Shown here: positions 7,572-13,971 of the stretch, in pieces
Layout: every line of letters begins with the position of its first letter
Numbering within the stretch: the stretch's first letter is position 1
Notes under the pieces: generated by a model
Database searches by the model: none
The model's input: the letters and a program-made list of their open reading frames with translations, nothing else
Told to the model about the DNA's origin: nothing
Assembly: GCA_964547415.1 (NCBI GenBank)
Contig: CAZJNX010000129.1
Location: 1 to 13,971, forward strand
Reading direction: 5' to 3'
DNA length: 13,971 nucleotides
Source of the DNA: CAZJNX01 sp964547415
Lineage (GTDB): Bacteria; Pseudomonadota; Alphaproteobacteria; Rhizobiales; Amorphaceae
Translations under genes and position numbers: made by a program

Positions 7572-8480
7572 ATGGACCGGGTCGAGAGCATGACAGGCTT
7601 CGCCTCCCTCGAGGGGCGGCTGCCGGCCGCGGACGGGGCGGAGGGCGAGGGGGGCACCTTCTCCTGGGACGCGCGCTCGGTGAACAACCGCGCCCTCGAC
7701 GTGAAGCTGCGCCTGCCCGCGGGCTTCGAGCGGCTCGAGGCGGACGTCCGCCGCCGCGTGTCGGACGCCTTCGCCCGCGGCAGCCTCCAACTCTCCCTCC
7801 AGGTCTCCCGCGCCGCCCGGCCGGGCCGCTATGTCGTCAACGAACCCCAGCTCGCCGCGTACCTCGAGACGATCCGCCGCCTCGAGCGGGAGCACGGGCT
7901 GAAGCGCCCGCGGGCCGACGCCGTCCTCGCCCTCAAGGGCGTCGTGGAGGTCGCCGAGGAGCCGGGCCCGGCGAGCGAGGCGGAGGCCGCCGCCATCCTC
8001 GCCGCCCTCGGGGACCTGCTCGCCCGCCTGTCGGCCGCCCGCCGGGAGGAGGGGGCGCGGATCGCCGCCACCCTGTCCGGCCACCTCGACGCCATCGGGA
8101 CGCTCGTCGCCAAGGTGGAGGCGCGGGCGGCGGCCGTCCCCGCGCTCCTCGGCGAGCGCCTGTCGGCGCGGATCGACGAGCTGCTCGCCGGCACCCCGGG
8201 GCTTTCGCCCGAGCGGCTCCACCAGGAGGCGGCGCTCCTCGCCGTCAAGGCGGACGTGCGCGAGGAGCTCGACCGCCTCGCCGCCCACGTGGCGGCCGCC
8301 CGCGACCTTCTCGCCGCGGGCGGGGCGATCGGCCGCCGGCTCGATTTCCTCGCCCAGGAGTTCAACCGCGAGGCCAACACGGTCTTGTCGAAGGCGGCCG
8401 ACGGGGAGATCACGGAGGCGGGCCTCGCCCTCAAGGCCCGGATCGAACAGATGCGCGAGCAGGTGCAGAACGTTGAGTGA
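7572..8480 (+). CDS. yicC: YicC/YloC family endoribonuclease
   Basis: This 302-residue protein starts MDRVESMTGFA, and the family-typical MTGFA lies seven residues in. The start at 7572 is backed by GGAAGGAG at 7561-7568, 3 bases before the ATG; the same frame is open far upstream but only through the decayed region. The N-terminal domain includes WDARSVNNRALDVKLRLP. The C-terminal domain ends with the diagnostic GRRLDFLAQEFNREANT and IEQMREQVQNVE. A small glycine/glutamate-rich insertion (about residues 17-27) follows MTGFASLEG. YicC proteins are cytoplasmic endoribonucleases implicated in RNA turnover and stress adaptation; the cellular target here is unknown. It overlaps gmk by 8 bp, a pairing common in Proteobacteria. 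Confidence 0.95.
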   Translation: MDRVESMTGFASLEGRLPAADGAEGEGGTFSWDARSVNNRALDVKLRLPAGFERLEADVRRRVSDAFARGSLQLSLQVSRAARPGRYVVNEPQLAAYLETIRRLEREHGLKRPRADAVLALKGVVEVAEEPGPASEAEAAAILAALGDLLARLSAARREEGARIAATLSGHLDAIGTLVAKVEARAAAVPALLGERLSARIDELLAGTPGLSPERLHQEAALLAVKADVREELDRLAAHVAAARDLLAAGGAIGRRLDFLAQEFNREANTVLSKAADGEITEAGLALKARIEQMREQVQNVE

Positions 8481-9162
8481 AGACGACGCCCTCCGCCCGG
8501 CCGCCGCGCCCGCGCCGGACGAGGCGGCCGCCGCCGCCGACCGCCGGCGCGGCCTCCTCGTGGTCCTGTCCTCCCCGTCGGGGGCGGGCAAGTCCACCCT
8601 GTCGCGCCTCCTCCTCGAGCACGACACCCACCTGCGCCTGTCCATCTCGGTGACGACGCGGCCGCGCCGCCCGAGCGAGGTGGACCGCGTCCACTACCAC
8701 TTCGTGAACGACCGGGAGTTCGACCGCATGCGCGAGCGGGGCGAGCTCCTCGAATGGGCCGAGGTGCACGGCAATCGCTACGGCACCCCCCGCGACCCCG
8801 TGGAGCAGGCGCTCGAGGAGGGGGCGGACATCCTGTTCGACATCGACTGGCAGGGGGCCGAGCAGATCCGCGCGGCGGCGGGGGAGGACGTCGTGTCCAT
8901 CTTCATCCTGCCGCCCTCGGCGGCGGCCCTGCGGGGGCGGCTCGAGCGGCGGGCGGAGGACGATGCCGAGACGATCCGCCGGCGCCTCGACAACGCGCGC
9001 GACGAGCTCTCCCACTGGAAGGACTACGACTACGTGGTGGTCAACGACCAGCTCCAGGAGGCCTTCGAGGGGGTCCGCGCCATCCTGTCGGCGGAGCGGC
9101 TGAAGCGCCACCGGCGCACCGGCCTGTCCGGTTTCGTGGGGCGCATCGCGGCCGAGCTCTGA
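8473..9162 (+). CDS. gmk: Guanylate kinase
   Basis: Guanylate kinase phosphorylates GMP to GDP with ATP in the cytoplasm and is essential for nucleotide metabolism. The 229-residue reading has the P-loop SPSGAGKST (residues 33-41). The GMP-binding segment TTRPRRPSEVDRVHYHF starts at residue 60, and ILFDIDWQGAEQIR and the lid-region RRLDNARDELSHW follow. All core motifs are intact. The start is the TTG at 8473, inside the yicC stop region (TTGAGTGA), with a weak AGGTG 8 bases before it. No ATG or GTG lies in frame before the first beta strand. This gives a 25-residue Ala-rich extension ahead of RRGLLVVLSSPSG. Overlap with yicC implies translational coupling. Confidence 0.96.
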   Translation: MSEDDALRPAAAPAPDEAAAAADRRRGLLVVLSSPSGAGKSTLSRLLLEHDTHLRLSISVTTRPRRPSEVDRVHYHFVNDREFDRMRERGELLEWAEVHGNRYGTPRDPVEQALEEGADILFDIDWQGAEQIRAAAGEDVVSIFILPPSAAALRGRLERRAEDDAETIRRRLDNARDELSHWKDYDYVVVNDQLQEAFEGVRAILSAERLKRHRRTGLSGFVGRIAAEL

Positions 9163-9181
9163 GCCAGCGGCGGGCCAGGGC

Positions 9182-9208
9182 GCCGGGCGGCGGATCGCGC
9201 CGCCCGGC
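9182..9208. terminator. Perfect 11-bp GC hairpin after gmk
   Basis: GCCGGGCGGCG (9182-9192) pairs perfectly with CGCCGCCCGGC (9198-9208) around the loop GATCG, 19 bases past the gmk stop. There is no T-run on either strand, so it is not a textbook intrinsic terminator. It is nonetheless the strongest hairpin I found in the window. It lies where convergent transcription from gmk and from the antisense lectin-like remnant would meet, so it may act in both directions. Confidence 0.5.
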
Positions 9209-9211
9209 CTC

Positions 9212-9880
9212 GCGCGGTCCGGTCGGACCAGCGGGAGAGCGTCCACCGTCGTCGCGCCGACGCCGTAGAGGAGGCCTTCGTCCTCGAACGCGATGAGGGA
9301 GACGTCCTCCGGCCCGTGCCGGATCTCCGGGTCGAGGCTCTGCTCTTCCTGGACGAGGAACGCCGCGAACGCGCTCGTGCCGTCGTTCGTGAGGTCGGTG
9401 AGCCGCAGCATCGCGGTGTCCGGCCCGTTGAAGCTCGAGATGATGGCCGAGATCAGCGGGTCGGTGCCGACGCCCGCGTCGAGCGCGACGGTGCCGGGGA
9501 CGTTGAACGCGGCATCCTCCTTCGTGAGCGCCTGGGCGGCGAGGCCGTCCCAGTCGATGACGCCGGTGGCAGCCGCCGCGTCGATGGCCGCCCAGCCGAC
9601 GACCTCCGCGTCGTGGAGCCCGTCGCTCGCCTCCTCTTCCTGGATCGCAACCTCGAAGCCCGTGGTCGTCACGTTGCGGGTCCTCGAGACCGCCCAGTCC
9701 TCGCCGTTGTCGGTCTGGAGCTGGACGAGCACGACCGGCGTCCCGTCGAAGGCCTCGCCGAACGCCACGCTCGTGAAGCTGTTCGTCGATCGTCGCCGTC
9801 CTCGTCCTCCCGGTCGAGGAGGTTGAGCGTCGTCACGATCGGCTCGCCGGTCGGGTACTTGATGTTGTCCCGCCGGTCGG
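9212..9880 (-). pseudogene. Remnant of a secreted lectin-like repeat protein, frameshifted
   Basis: The minus strand encodes protein-like sequence in two frames. From about 9880 one frame reads DRRDNIKYPTGEPIVTTLN and then LLDREDEDGDD. After about 9790 the next frame reads NSFTSVAFGEAFDGTPVVLV, QLQTDNGEDWAVSRTRNV and TTTGFEVAIQEEE. A second, weaker copy follows (ISAIISSFNGPDTAMLRLTD, then FLVQEEQSLDPEIRH). The pattern of a '.PVV...QT...' strand followed by 'GFEV..QEEE' resembles H-type-lectin-like repeats found in large secreted alphaproteobacterial proteins, often with RTX domains. One missing base near 9785-9795 would join the two frames. There is no convincing start, and the frame has no stop of its own until it is deep inside gmk, so both ends are lost. 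The family call is by recalled pattern, not by search. Confidence 0.55.
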
Positions 9881-9931
9881 GCGGCCGACTGTTCGGCTCG
9901 GGGGGCGCCTCGCGGCCGGGGCCGCCCGCCG

Positions 9932-9970
9932 GGTCGATCGACCGGCGACCGAAAGGGCCTTGCGTGCTAG
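9932..9970 (+). promoter_or_regulatory. Candidate tssF promoter overlapping a 12-bp palindrome
   Basis: GGTCGATCGACC at 9932-9943 is a perfect palindrome. Its right half supplies a 4-of-6 match to the -35 consensus (TCGACC, 9938-9943). Nineteen bases later comes CGTGCT (9963-9968) within GTGCTAGG, like the -10 candidate before the DUF1194 gene. A transcript would begin near 9975, leaving an untranslated leader of about 85 bases before tssF. A dimeric regulator bound at the palindrome would block or alter the promoter. No -24/-12 (GG-N10-GC) sigma-54 site fits here. Confidence 0.35.
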
Positions 9971-10040
9971 GAAGGGTTGCGGGACAGGAGCCTCGCGAGA
10001 GGGGCGGGCGCGGCCGGCCGGGCGCGCCCCGCACGACCGC

Positions 10041-10058
10041 GGAAGGAAGGGGAGGGGG
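10041..10058 (+). promoter_or_regulatory. Extended purine-rich ribosome binding site of tssF
   Basis: An unbroken 18-base purine run, GGAAGGAAGGGGAGGGGG, directly precedes the ATG at 10059. It decides this start over an in-frame ATG at 9960, which lies upstream of the candidate transcription start and would add 33 Arg/Gly-rich residues. Confidence 0.7.
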
Positions 10059-11804
10059 ATGTCGCTCAACCGCTACTACCAGGACGAGCTGTCCTACCTC
10101 AGGGACCTCGGCGCGCTGTTCGCCAAGGCGAACCCCTCGCTCGCCGGCTTCCTCGCCTACGAGGCGGAGGACCCGGACGTGGAGCGCCTCCTCGAGAGCT
10201 TCGCCTTCCTGACCGCGCGCCTGCGCCAGCGGGTCGACGACGAGCTGCCCGAGCTCGCCCGCGACCTCCTGCAGCTCATCTACCCCCAGCTCCTCATGCC
10301 GATCCCGCCCACCACAGTCGTTGCCTTCGAGCACAAGGCGGGCGAGGGCGGCACGGTGATCGAGGCCCCGCGCAACACCCGCGTCGCCTCCGAGCCGGTG
10401 AACGGCGTCTCCTGCGTGTTCACCACGCGCTATCGCGTGCCCGTCCAGCCGGTCACGGTGGAGCGGGTGGAGATCGACAACCGCGCCACCAGCGCGCGGC
10501 TGTCCATCACGCTCCTCGCCGCCGACAAGGTGGACGGGCCGTCCATGGCGTCGGAGCCGCTGCGCCTCCACTTCACCAGCGATCGGGACCCGGTCGTCGC
10601 CCGCGCCCTCTACCTGTGGCTCACGCGCCACGTGCGCTCGGCCGTCCTCGAGGTGGAGGGCGGGCCGACGCTCGAGGTGCCCGCGAGCGCCTTCCGCGCC
10701 GTCGGCCTCGGCCAGGAGGACGACGTCATCCCGACGCCCGCGCGGGGCTTTTCCGGCTTCCGCATCCTGCAGGAATATTTCGCGATCCCGTCCAAGTTCC
10801 TGTTCGTGGACGTGGACTGCTTCGCGGGCCTTGCCAAGACCGACGCGCGGCGCTTCACCCTGCGCGTCACCACGGCCCGCCCCTTCCCGCCCGAGGCCCG
10901 CGTCCAGGCCTACCACGTGGTCGCCAACGCCACGCCCGCGGTGAACGTGTTCGAGACCGACGCCTATCCCCTCGCCATCAACCGGGAGCGCAGCCAGTAC
11001 CGCGTGGTTCCGACCGTCGCGGAGCAGACCGTCTACCGCGTCGACCAGGCGATCGGCTACGTGCGCGGCTCCAACCGGCGGATCCACTACGTGCCGTTCG
11101 AGAGCTTCGAGCACGACCGCGTCAGCGCCGCCTCGCCGCACCACTTCTTCAAGACGATCCAGCGGCCGTCGGTCGTGCGGGACACCGTCGACCTCTACAT
11201 CACTTTCGTGGACGGGGAGACGCGCAGCATCGACCCGGAGGCCGACAGCGTGAGCCTGCGCGTCACCGCCTCCAACGGGCCGGTCGCCCACCTCCTGACC
11301 GCGGGCATGGTGAACCAGCCCACCGGCAACACCCCCTCGGGCCTGTCGGTGACCAACGTCGCCACCGTCTCGGCGGAGGTGCCCCCGCCGCTCACGGACC
11401 TCGAGCAGTGGGCGCTGATCTCCTCCCTCGCCCGCAACTTCAACGCCATCGGCAACGTGGAGCGGCTGCGCAGCGTGCTGTCCGCCTTCGACTTCCGCGC
11501 CCGCGTCGACGTGACGGCGCGGCAGCGGCGCGACAACCTGCTCGCGGCCGTCGAGGGGCTGGAGCCGCAGCCCTTCGACCTGTTCATCGACGGGCGGCCG
11601 ACCCGCAGCCGGCGGATCGCCCTCAAGGTGCGCGAGGACCTGATCGGCGGGGAGGGCGAGCTCTACCTGTTCGGTGCGGTGCTCGACGCGTTCCTGTCGG
11701 CCTACGCGGCCATCAACGCCCACCACGTCTTCCGCGTGGAGGGCATCAGCAGCAACACGGTGTACGAATGGGCGCCGAGGCAGGGCGAGGCACGGGTCTA
11801 CTGA
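10059..11804 (+). CDS. tssF: TssF (VasA/ImpG), T6SS baseplate subunit
   Basis: This 581-residue protein is close to the usual TssF length. The N-terminus carries the family signature: NRYYQDELSYLRDLGALFAK, then DPDVERLLESFAFLTARLRQ, DDELPELARDLLQLIYPQL and MPIPP. The C-terminus ends with LYLFGAVLDAFLSAYAAINA and HHVFRVEGIS, as in other members. TssF is a cytoplasmic part of the T6SS baseplate and forms wedge complexes with TssG, TssE and TssK, on which the contractile sheath assembles. No frameshift or gap is seen. It is the first gene of the cluster in this window and has its own upstream signals. tssE and the sheath genes, often placed upstream, are not here. The 3' end overlaps tssG by 37 bases. 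Confidence 0.95.
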   Translation: MSLNRYYQDELSYLRDLGALFAKANPSLAGFLAYEAEDPDVERLLESFAFLTARLRQRVDDELPELARDLLQLIYPQLLMPIPPTTVVAFEHKAGEGGTVIEAPRNTRVASEPVNGVSCVFTTRYRVPVQPVTVERVEIDNRATSARLSITLLAADKVDGPSMASEPLRLHFTSDRDPVVARALYLWLTRHVRSAVLEVEGGPTLEVPASAFRAVGLGQEDDVIPTPARGFSGFRILQEYFAIPSKFLFVDVDCFAGLAKTDARRFTLRVTTARPFPPEARVQAYHVVANATPAVNVFETDAYPLAINRERSQYRVVPTVAEQTVYRVDQAIGYVRGSNRRIHYVPFESFEHDRVSAASPHHFFKTIQRPSVVRDTVDLYITFVDGETRSIDPEADSVSLRVTASNGPVAHLLTAGMVNQPTGNTPSGLSVTNVATVSAEVPPPLTDLEQWALISSLARNFNAIGNVERLRSVLSAFDFRARVDVTARQRRDNLLAAVEGLEPQPFDLFIDGRPTRSRRIALKVREDLIGGEGELYLFGAVLDAFLSAYAAINAHHVFRVEGISSNTVYEWAPRQGEARVY

Positions 11805-12892
11805 CGGCGGGCGAGGACGCGCAGCCGGGCGAGGGCAGGGGCGGGACCGGACCGGGGGCCGCGCCGCCCGTCCCGGTGCGCTGGAACGAGGTCCTCAACC
11901 CGGAGGTCCTCGAGAGCCTGTCGCGCTGCTCCTTCCAGGACGCCATGACCATCATCGACCGGATCGTGCCGGTCGACGCCCACGCGGGCCGCACGCCGCC
12001 CCCTGCGGAGGAGCGCGTGCGCTACCGCGCCCATCCGCACATGGCCTTCGCGGCGGGCGACATCGAGACCATCGAGCCGCTGCCGGAGGACCCTTCCCTC
12101 ATCGCCGTCAACGTGAACTTCCTCGGCCTCCACGGGCCCTCGAGCCCGCTGCCGCCCCACTACGCGGAACGGATCGCCCAGCGGGGCGACGAGCACGAGG
12201 CGCTGAGGGACTTCTTCGACTTCTTCAACCACCGGCTGATCTCTCTCCTGCGGCGGATCTGGCTGCGCTGGCGCTACCACCTGCGCTACCGGCCGGGCGG
12301 ACGGGACCCGATCTCCCGGCGCATCCTGTGCCTCGCGGGCCTGTCGTTCGAGGCGGAGAGCGAGCGGCGGGAGGGGCAGGAGGCCGAGGCGCCCATGCTC
12401 CTGCCGGAGGTGGGGCTCCTGTCCCTCTACACCCGCTCGGCGGCGGTGATCGCGACGGTCCTCACCAACTATTTCCGGGTGAAGGTGGAGCTCGTGGAGT
12501 TCGTCCGCCGCGAGGTGGACATCCCGCCCGCCGTGCGCGGCCGGCTCGGGCAGACGGGCATGCGCCTCGGCACGGACTTCATCGCGGGGGCGCGCGTGCC
12601 CGACAGCCTCGGCAAGTACCGCGTGCGAATCGGGCCGGTCTCCCTCGCCCGCTTCCGGGCCTTCCTGCCGGGGGGGCGCGACCACCCGCGCCTGGTGCGC
12701 CTCGTGTCCCTCATGCAGAACCAGCCCCTCGAGTGGGACCTCGAGCTCCTGCTCGTGGAGGGGGAGGCGCGGCAGATGCGCCTCGGCCGGGCCCAGCTCG
12801 GCTGGACGTCGTGGATCGGCGCGCCGCCCGCGGCCGTGGCGCCGGTGCGCGTCAGCCTGTCAGAAGAGAGCCAGCGCGGCGAAGGCCCTTGA
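11768..12892 (+). CDS. tssG: TssG (VasB/ImpH), T6SS baseplate subunit
   Basis: This 374-residue reading has TssG hallmarks: RCSFQDAMTIIDRI (residues 53-66), then VNVNFLGLHGPSSPLPPHY (114-132), ALRDFFDFFNHRLISLLRR (145-163), and later VLTNYFRVKVELVEFV. TssG pairs with TssF (one TssG to two TssF per wedge in characterised systems) and helps dock the baseplate to the membrane complex. The ATG at 11768 is chosen as the only ATG before the conserved region. It gives a Gly/Pro-rich N-terminus of about 37 residues and lacks a clear ribosome site. A GTG at 11876, immediately before RWNEVLNPEVL, is an alternative. The 37-bp overlap with tssF favours coupled translation. Confidence 0.93.
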   Translation: MGAEAGRGTGLLTAGEDAQPGEGRGGTGPGAAPPVPVRWNEVLNPEVLESLSRCSFQDAMTIIDRIVPVDAHAGRTPPPAEERVRYRAHPHMAFAAGDIETIEPLPEDPSLIAVNVNFLGLHGPSSPLPPHYAERIAQRGDEHEALRDFFDFFNHRLISLLRRIWLRWRYHLRYRPGGRDPISRRILCLAGLSFEAESERREGQEAEAPMLLPEVGLLSLYTRSAAVIATVLTNYFRVKVELVEFVRREVDIPPAVRGRLGQTGMRLGTDFIAGARVPDSLGKYRVRIGPVSLARFRAFLPGGRDHPRLVRLVSLMQNQPLEWDLELLLVEGEARQMRLGRAQLGWTSWIGAPPAAVAPVRVSLSEESQRGEGP

Positions 12893-12897
12893 AATCG

Positions 12898-12914
12898 AAG
12901 CCGTTCCGCGGCTT
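12898..12914 (+). other. Small stem-loop after tssG
   Basis: AAGCCG (12898-12903) pairs with CGGCTT (12909-12914) over the loop TTCCG, five bases past the tssG stop. It may modulate readthrough or protect the upstream message in the 108-bp gap before tagH. With a 6-bp stem and no T-run, chance is a real possibility. Confidence 0.25.
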
Positions 12915-13000
12915 GTGGAGGGCGGCGGCGCGGCGGCCTTGCGCAACGTGAGGCTGCACGCGGCCGCGGGCACCGGCGGGAAAGGGGGCGAAGAGGGGCC

Positions 13001-13971
13001 ATGAAGCTCGCCATGACCATCCGGAGCGCGCCCACCGGGGCGGCGCCGGGGCGCCAGACCCACATCTTCGACGAGGCGGGGGGCGTCGTCGGGCGCAGCG
13101 GGGCGTGCGACTTCACGCTGCCGGACCCGACGAAGACCCTGTCTTCGCGCCATGCCGTGATCTCCTTCCACGGCGGCAGCTTCTACGTCACCGACACCAG
13201 CACCAACGGCACGTTCGTGGGCGGCTCGACGACGCCCCTCGGGCGCGGCCGCGCCACCGCCCTGAAGGACGGCACCCAGCTCCAGCTCGGCCCCTACGGC
13301 CTGATGGTCTCCGTCCTCGACGGCGAGGGCGCCGCTCCGGGTCCGGGCGCCGCGACCGGCGCGAGCCCCGCCCCGCCCCGCCGGGAGGGGCGGGGTCGCC
13401 AGGTGGTGGGCGACCCGGTGGACCTCCTGGGTGCCACCGGCGCGCCCCGCGGCGGGGAGGATCTCCTGTCCGGCCTCACCACCAGCCCGCCCGGCGGACG
13501 GCGCGGCCGTGCGGAGAATTCCGGCGGTGGCGGGCCGACCCCGATGGTGGGCGACCTCGACGACCTCCTCGGCGGCCGGCAGGCGCGGCCGGAGGATCTC
13601 CTCGCGCCCCGTCCGGCGGACGGCCCGGGCTTCGCGACGCCCGCCGCCCGCGCTGGCTCTGGCGCGGGCGCGGGCCAGCTCGGCGGCGACCCGCTGGCCG
13701 GCTTCGCCACCGGTCCCGGGGCCGGCGCGGGCTCGGGAGGCCGCGATCCCCGGTCGGGCGACGGGGGCGTCAGGGAGGCGGGCGCCGGCGCGGACGGGTC
13801 CGGCCGGGATCCGCTGGCGGGGTTCGGCGGGCGTGCCGCCGACCCGCTGGCCGGCTTCGCGGGCGATCCGCCGGGGGCCGAGGCGGGCGTCGGCTGGCGC
13901 GATCCCGTGACGGGTGCCGGCGGCGCCGCCGATCCCTTCGCGGGCCCGGCGGGCGGCCCGCGCGCCGCGCC
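13001..13971 (+). CDS. tagH: TagH/Fha, FHA-domain T6SS regulator (5' part, runs off window)
   Basis: The open frame from ATG 13001 has no stop before the window end; 323 codons are visible. AAGAGGGG at 12991-12998 is a weakly spaced ribosome site. Residues 5 to about 107 form a forkhead-associated domain with the phosphopeptide-binding residues in place: GRS at 31-33, SRH at 49-51 and NGT at 69-71. In T6SS, such proteins (Fha/TagH) bind phosphothreonine and relay kinase signals (PpkA/PppA type) to the apparatus. Its position directly after tssG supports this over a generic FHA protein. From residue 110 on comes a long Gly/Ala/Pro/Arg/Asp linker with two sets of short repeats: DLL at 141, 154, 188 and 199, and DP[LVF][AT]G at 230, 270, 281, 301 and 311. 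The usual C-terminal TagH domain would lie beyond the window. Confidence 0.88.
   Translation, partial: MKLAMTIRSAPTGAAPGRQTHIFDEAGGVVGRSGACDFTLPDPTKTLSSRHAVISFHGGSFYVTDTSTNGTFVGGSTTPLGRGRATALKDGTQLQLGPYGLMVSVLDGEGAAPGPGAATGASPAPPRREGRGRQVVGDPVDLLGATGAPRGGEDLLSGLTTSPPGGRRGRAENSGGGGPTPMVGDLDDLLGGRQARPEDLLAPRPADGPGFATPAARAGSGAGAGQLGGDPLAGFATGPGAGAGSGGRDPRSGDGGVREAGAGADGSGRDPLAGFGGRAADPLAGFAGDPPGAEAGVGWRDPVTGAGGAADPFAGPAGGPRAA

Noticed and set aside
7062..8480. A longer yicC product starting at ATG 7062 in the same frame
   Set aside because: It would fuse the decayed membrane remnant and unrelated sequence to YicC. The family start and a clear ribosome site are at 7572.
8431..9768. A 445-codon minus-strand gene starting at GTG 9768
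   Set aside because: Only the first part (to about 9212) is protein-like. The rest reads antisense through gmk, so the full frame is not a gene and the start is internal to the remnant.
9955..9985. A sigma-54 (-24/-12) promoter before tssF, as in some T6SS clusters
   Set aside because: TTGC is present at 9977-9980 but no GG lies at the required distance upstream.

Overview
The window is very GC-rich throughout, with almost every third codon position G or C. The gene set points to an alphaproteobacterium. Evidence for this is a fixGHIS/ccoGHIS block for cbb3 oxidase assembly, a DUF1194 exported protein, a yicC-gmk pair and a type VI secretion (T6SS) cluster. The genus cannot be named from sequence alone. 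All confidently assigned genes are on the + strand.

Region 1 (1-3855) is a tightly packed operon: the 3' part of ccoG/fixG, then fixH, ccoI/fixI and ccoS. The first three genes overlap by 4 bp or are separated by 1 bp. Together they mature cytochrome cbb3 oxidase, a high-affinity terminal oxidase used at low oxygen, chiefly by supplying copper and assembling the subunits.

Region 2 (3856-5851) holds a 200-bp gap with a weak promoter candidate, then a DUF1194 periplasmic von Willebrand A-like protein. It is followed by a gene-free stretch of almost 800 bp, mostly filled by a 120-bp tandem repeat. Each unit carries two perfect inverted repeats.

Region 3 (5852-7571) starts with a clan GH-A (GH17-like) glycoside hydrolase followed by five RTX nonapeptides. 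The RTX tail stops abruptly and runs out of frame into a remnant of an unrelated small membrane protein, which itself carries an apparent one-base frameshift. This looks like a deletion or rearrangement junction.

Region 4 (7572-9162) is the housekeeping pair yicC and gmk, overlapping by 8 bp. A perfect 11-bp GC hairpin lies just downstream.

Region 5 (9163-9890) is an antisense, frameshifted remnant of a secreted lectin-like repeat protein. With the truncated RTX gene it suggests that yicC-gmk sits among decayed secreted-protein genes. One possible, unproven explanation is an inversion.

Region 6 (about 9930-13971) begins a T6SS cluster: a candidate promoter overlapping a 12-bp palindrome, then tssF, tssG and the start of tagH/fha. 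TssF and TssG are baseplate parts. TagH is an FHA-domain regulator that runs off the window end, and its linker contains two families of short repeated motifs.

I see no completely new system. The most unusual items are the 120-bp palindromic repeat array, the broken GH17-RTX gene, the antisense lectin-like remnant and the repeat-rich TagH linker.
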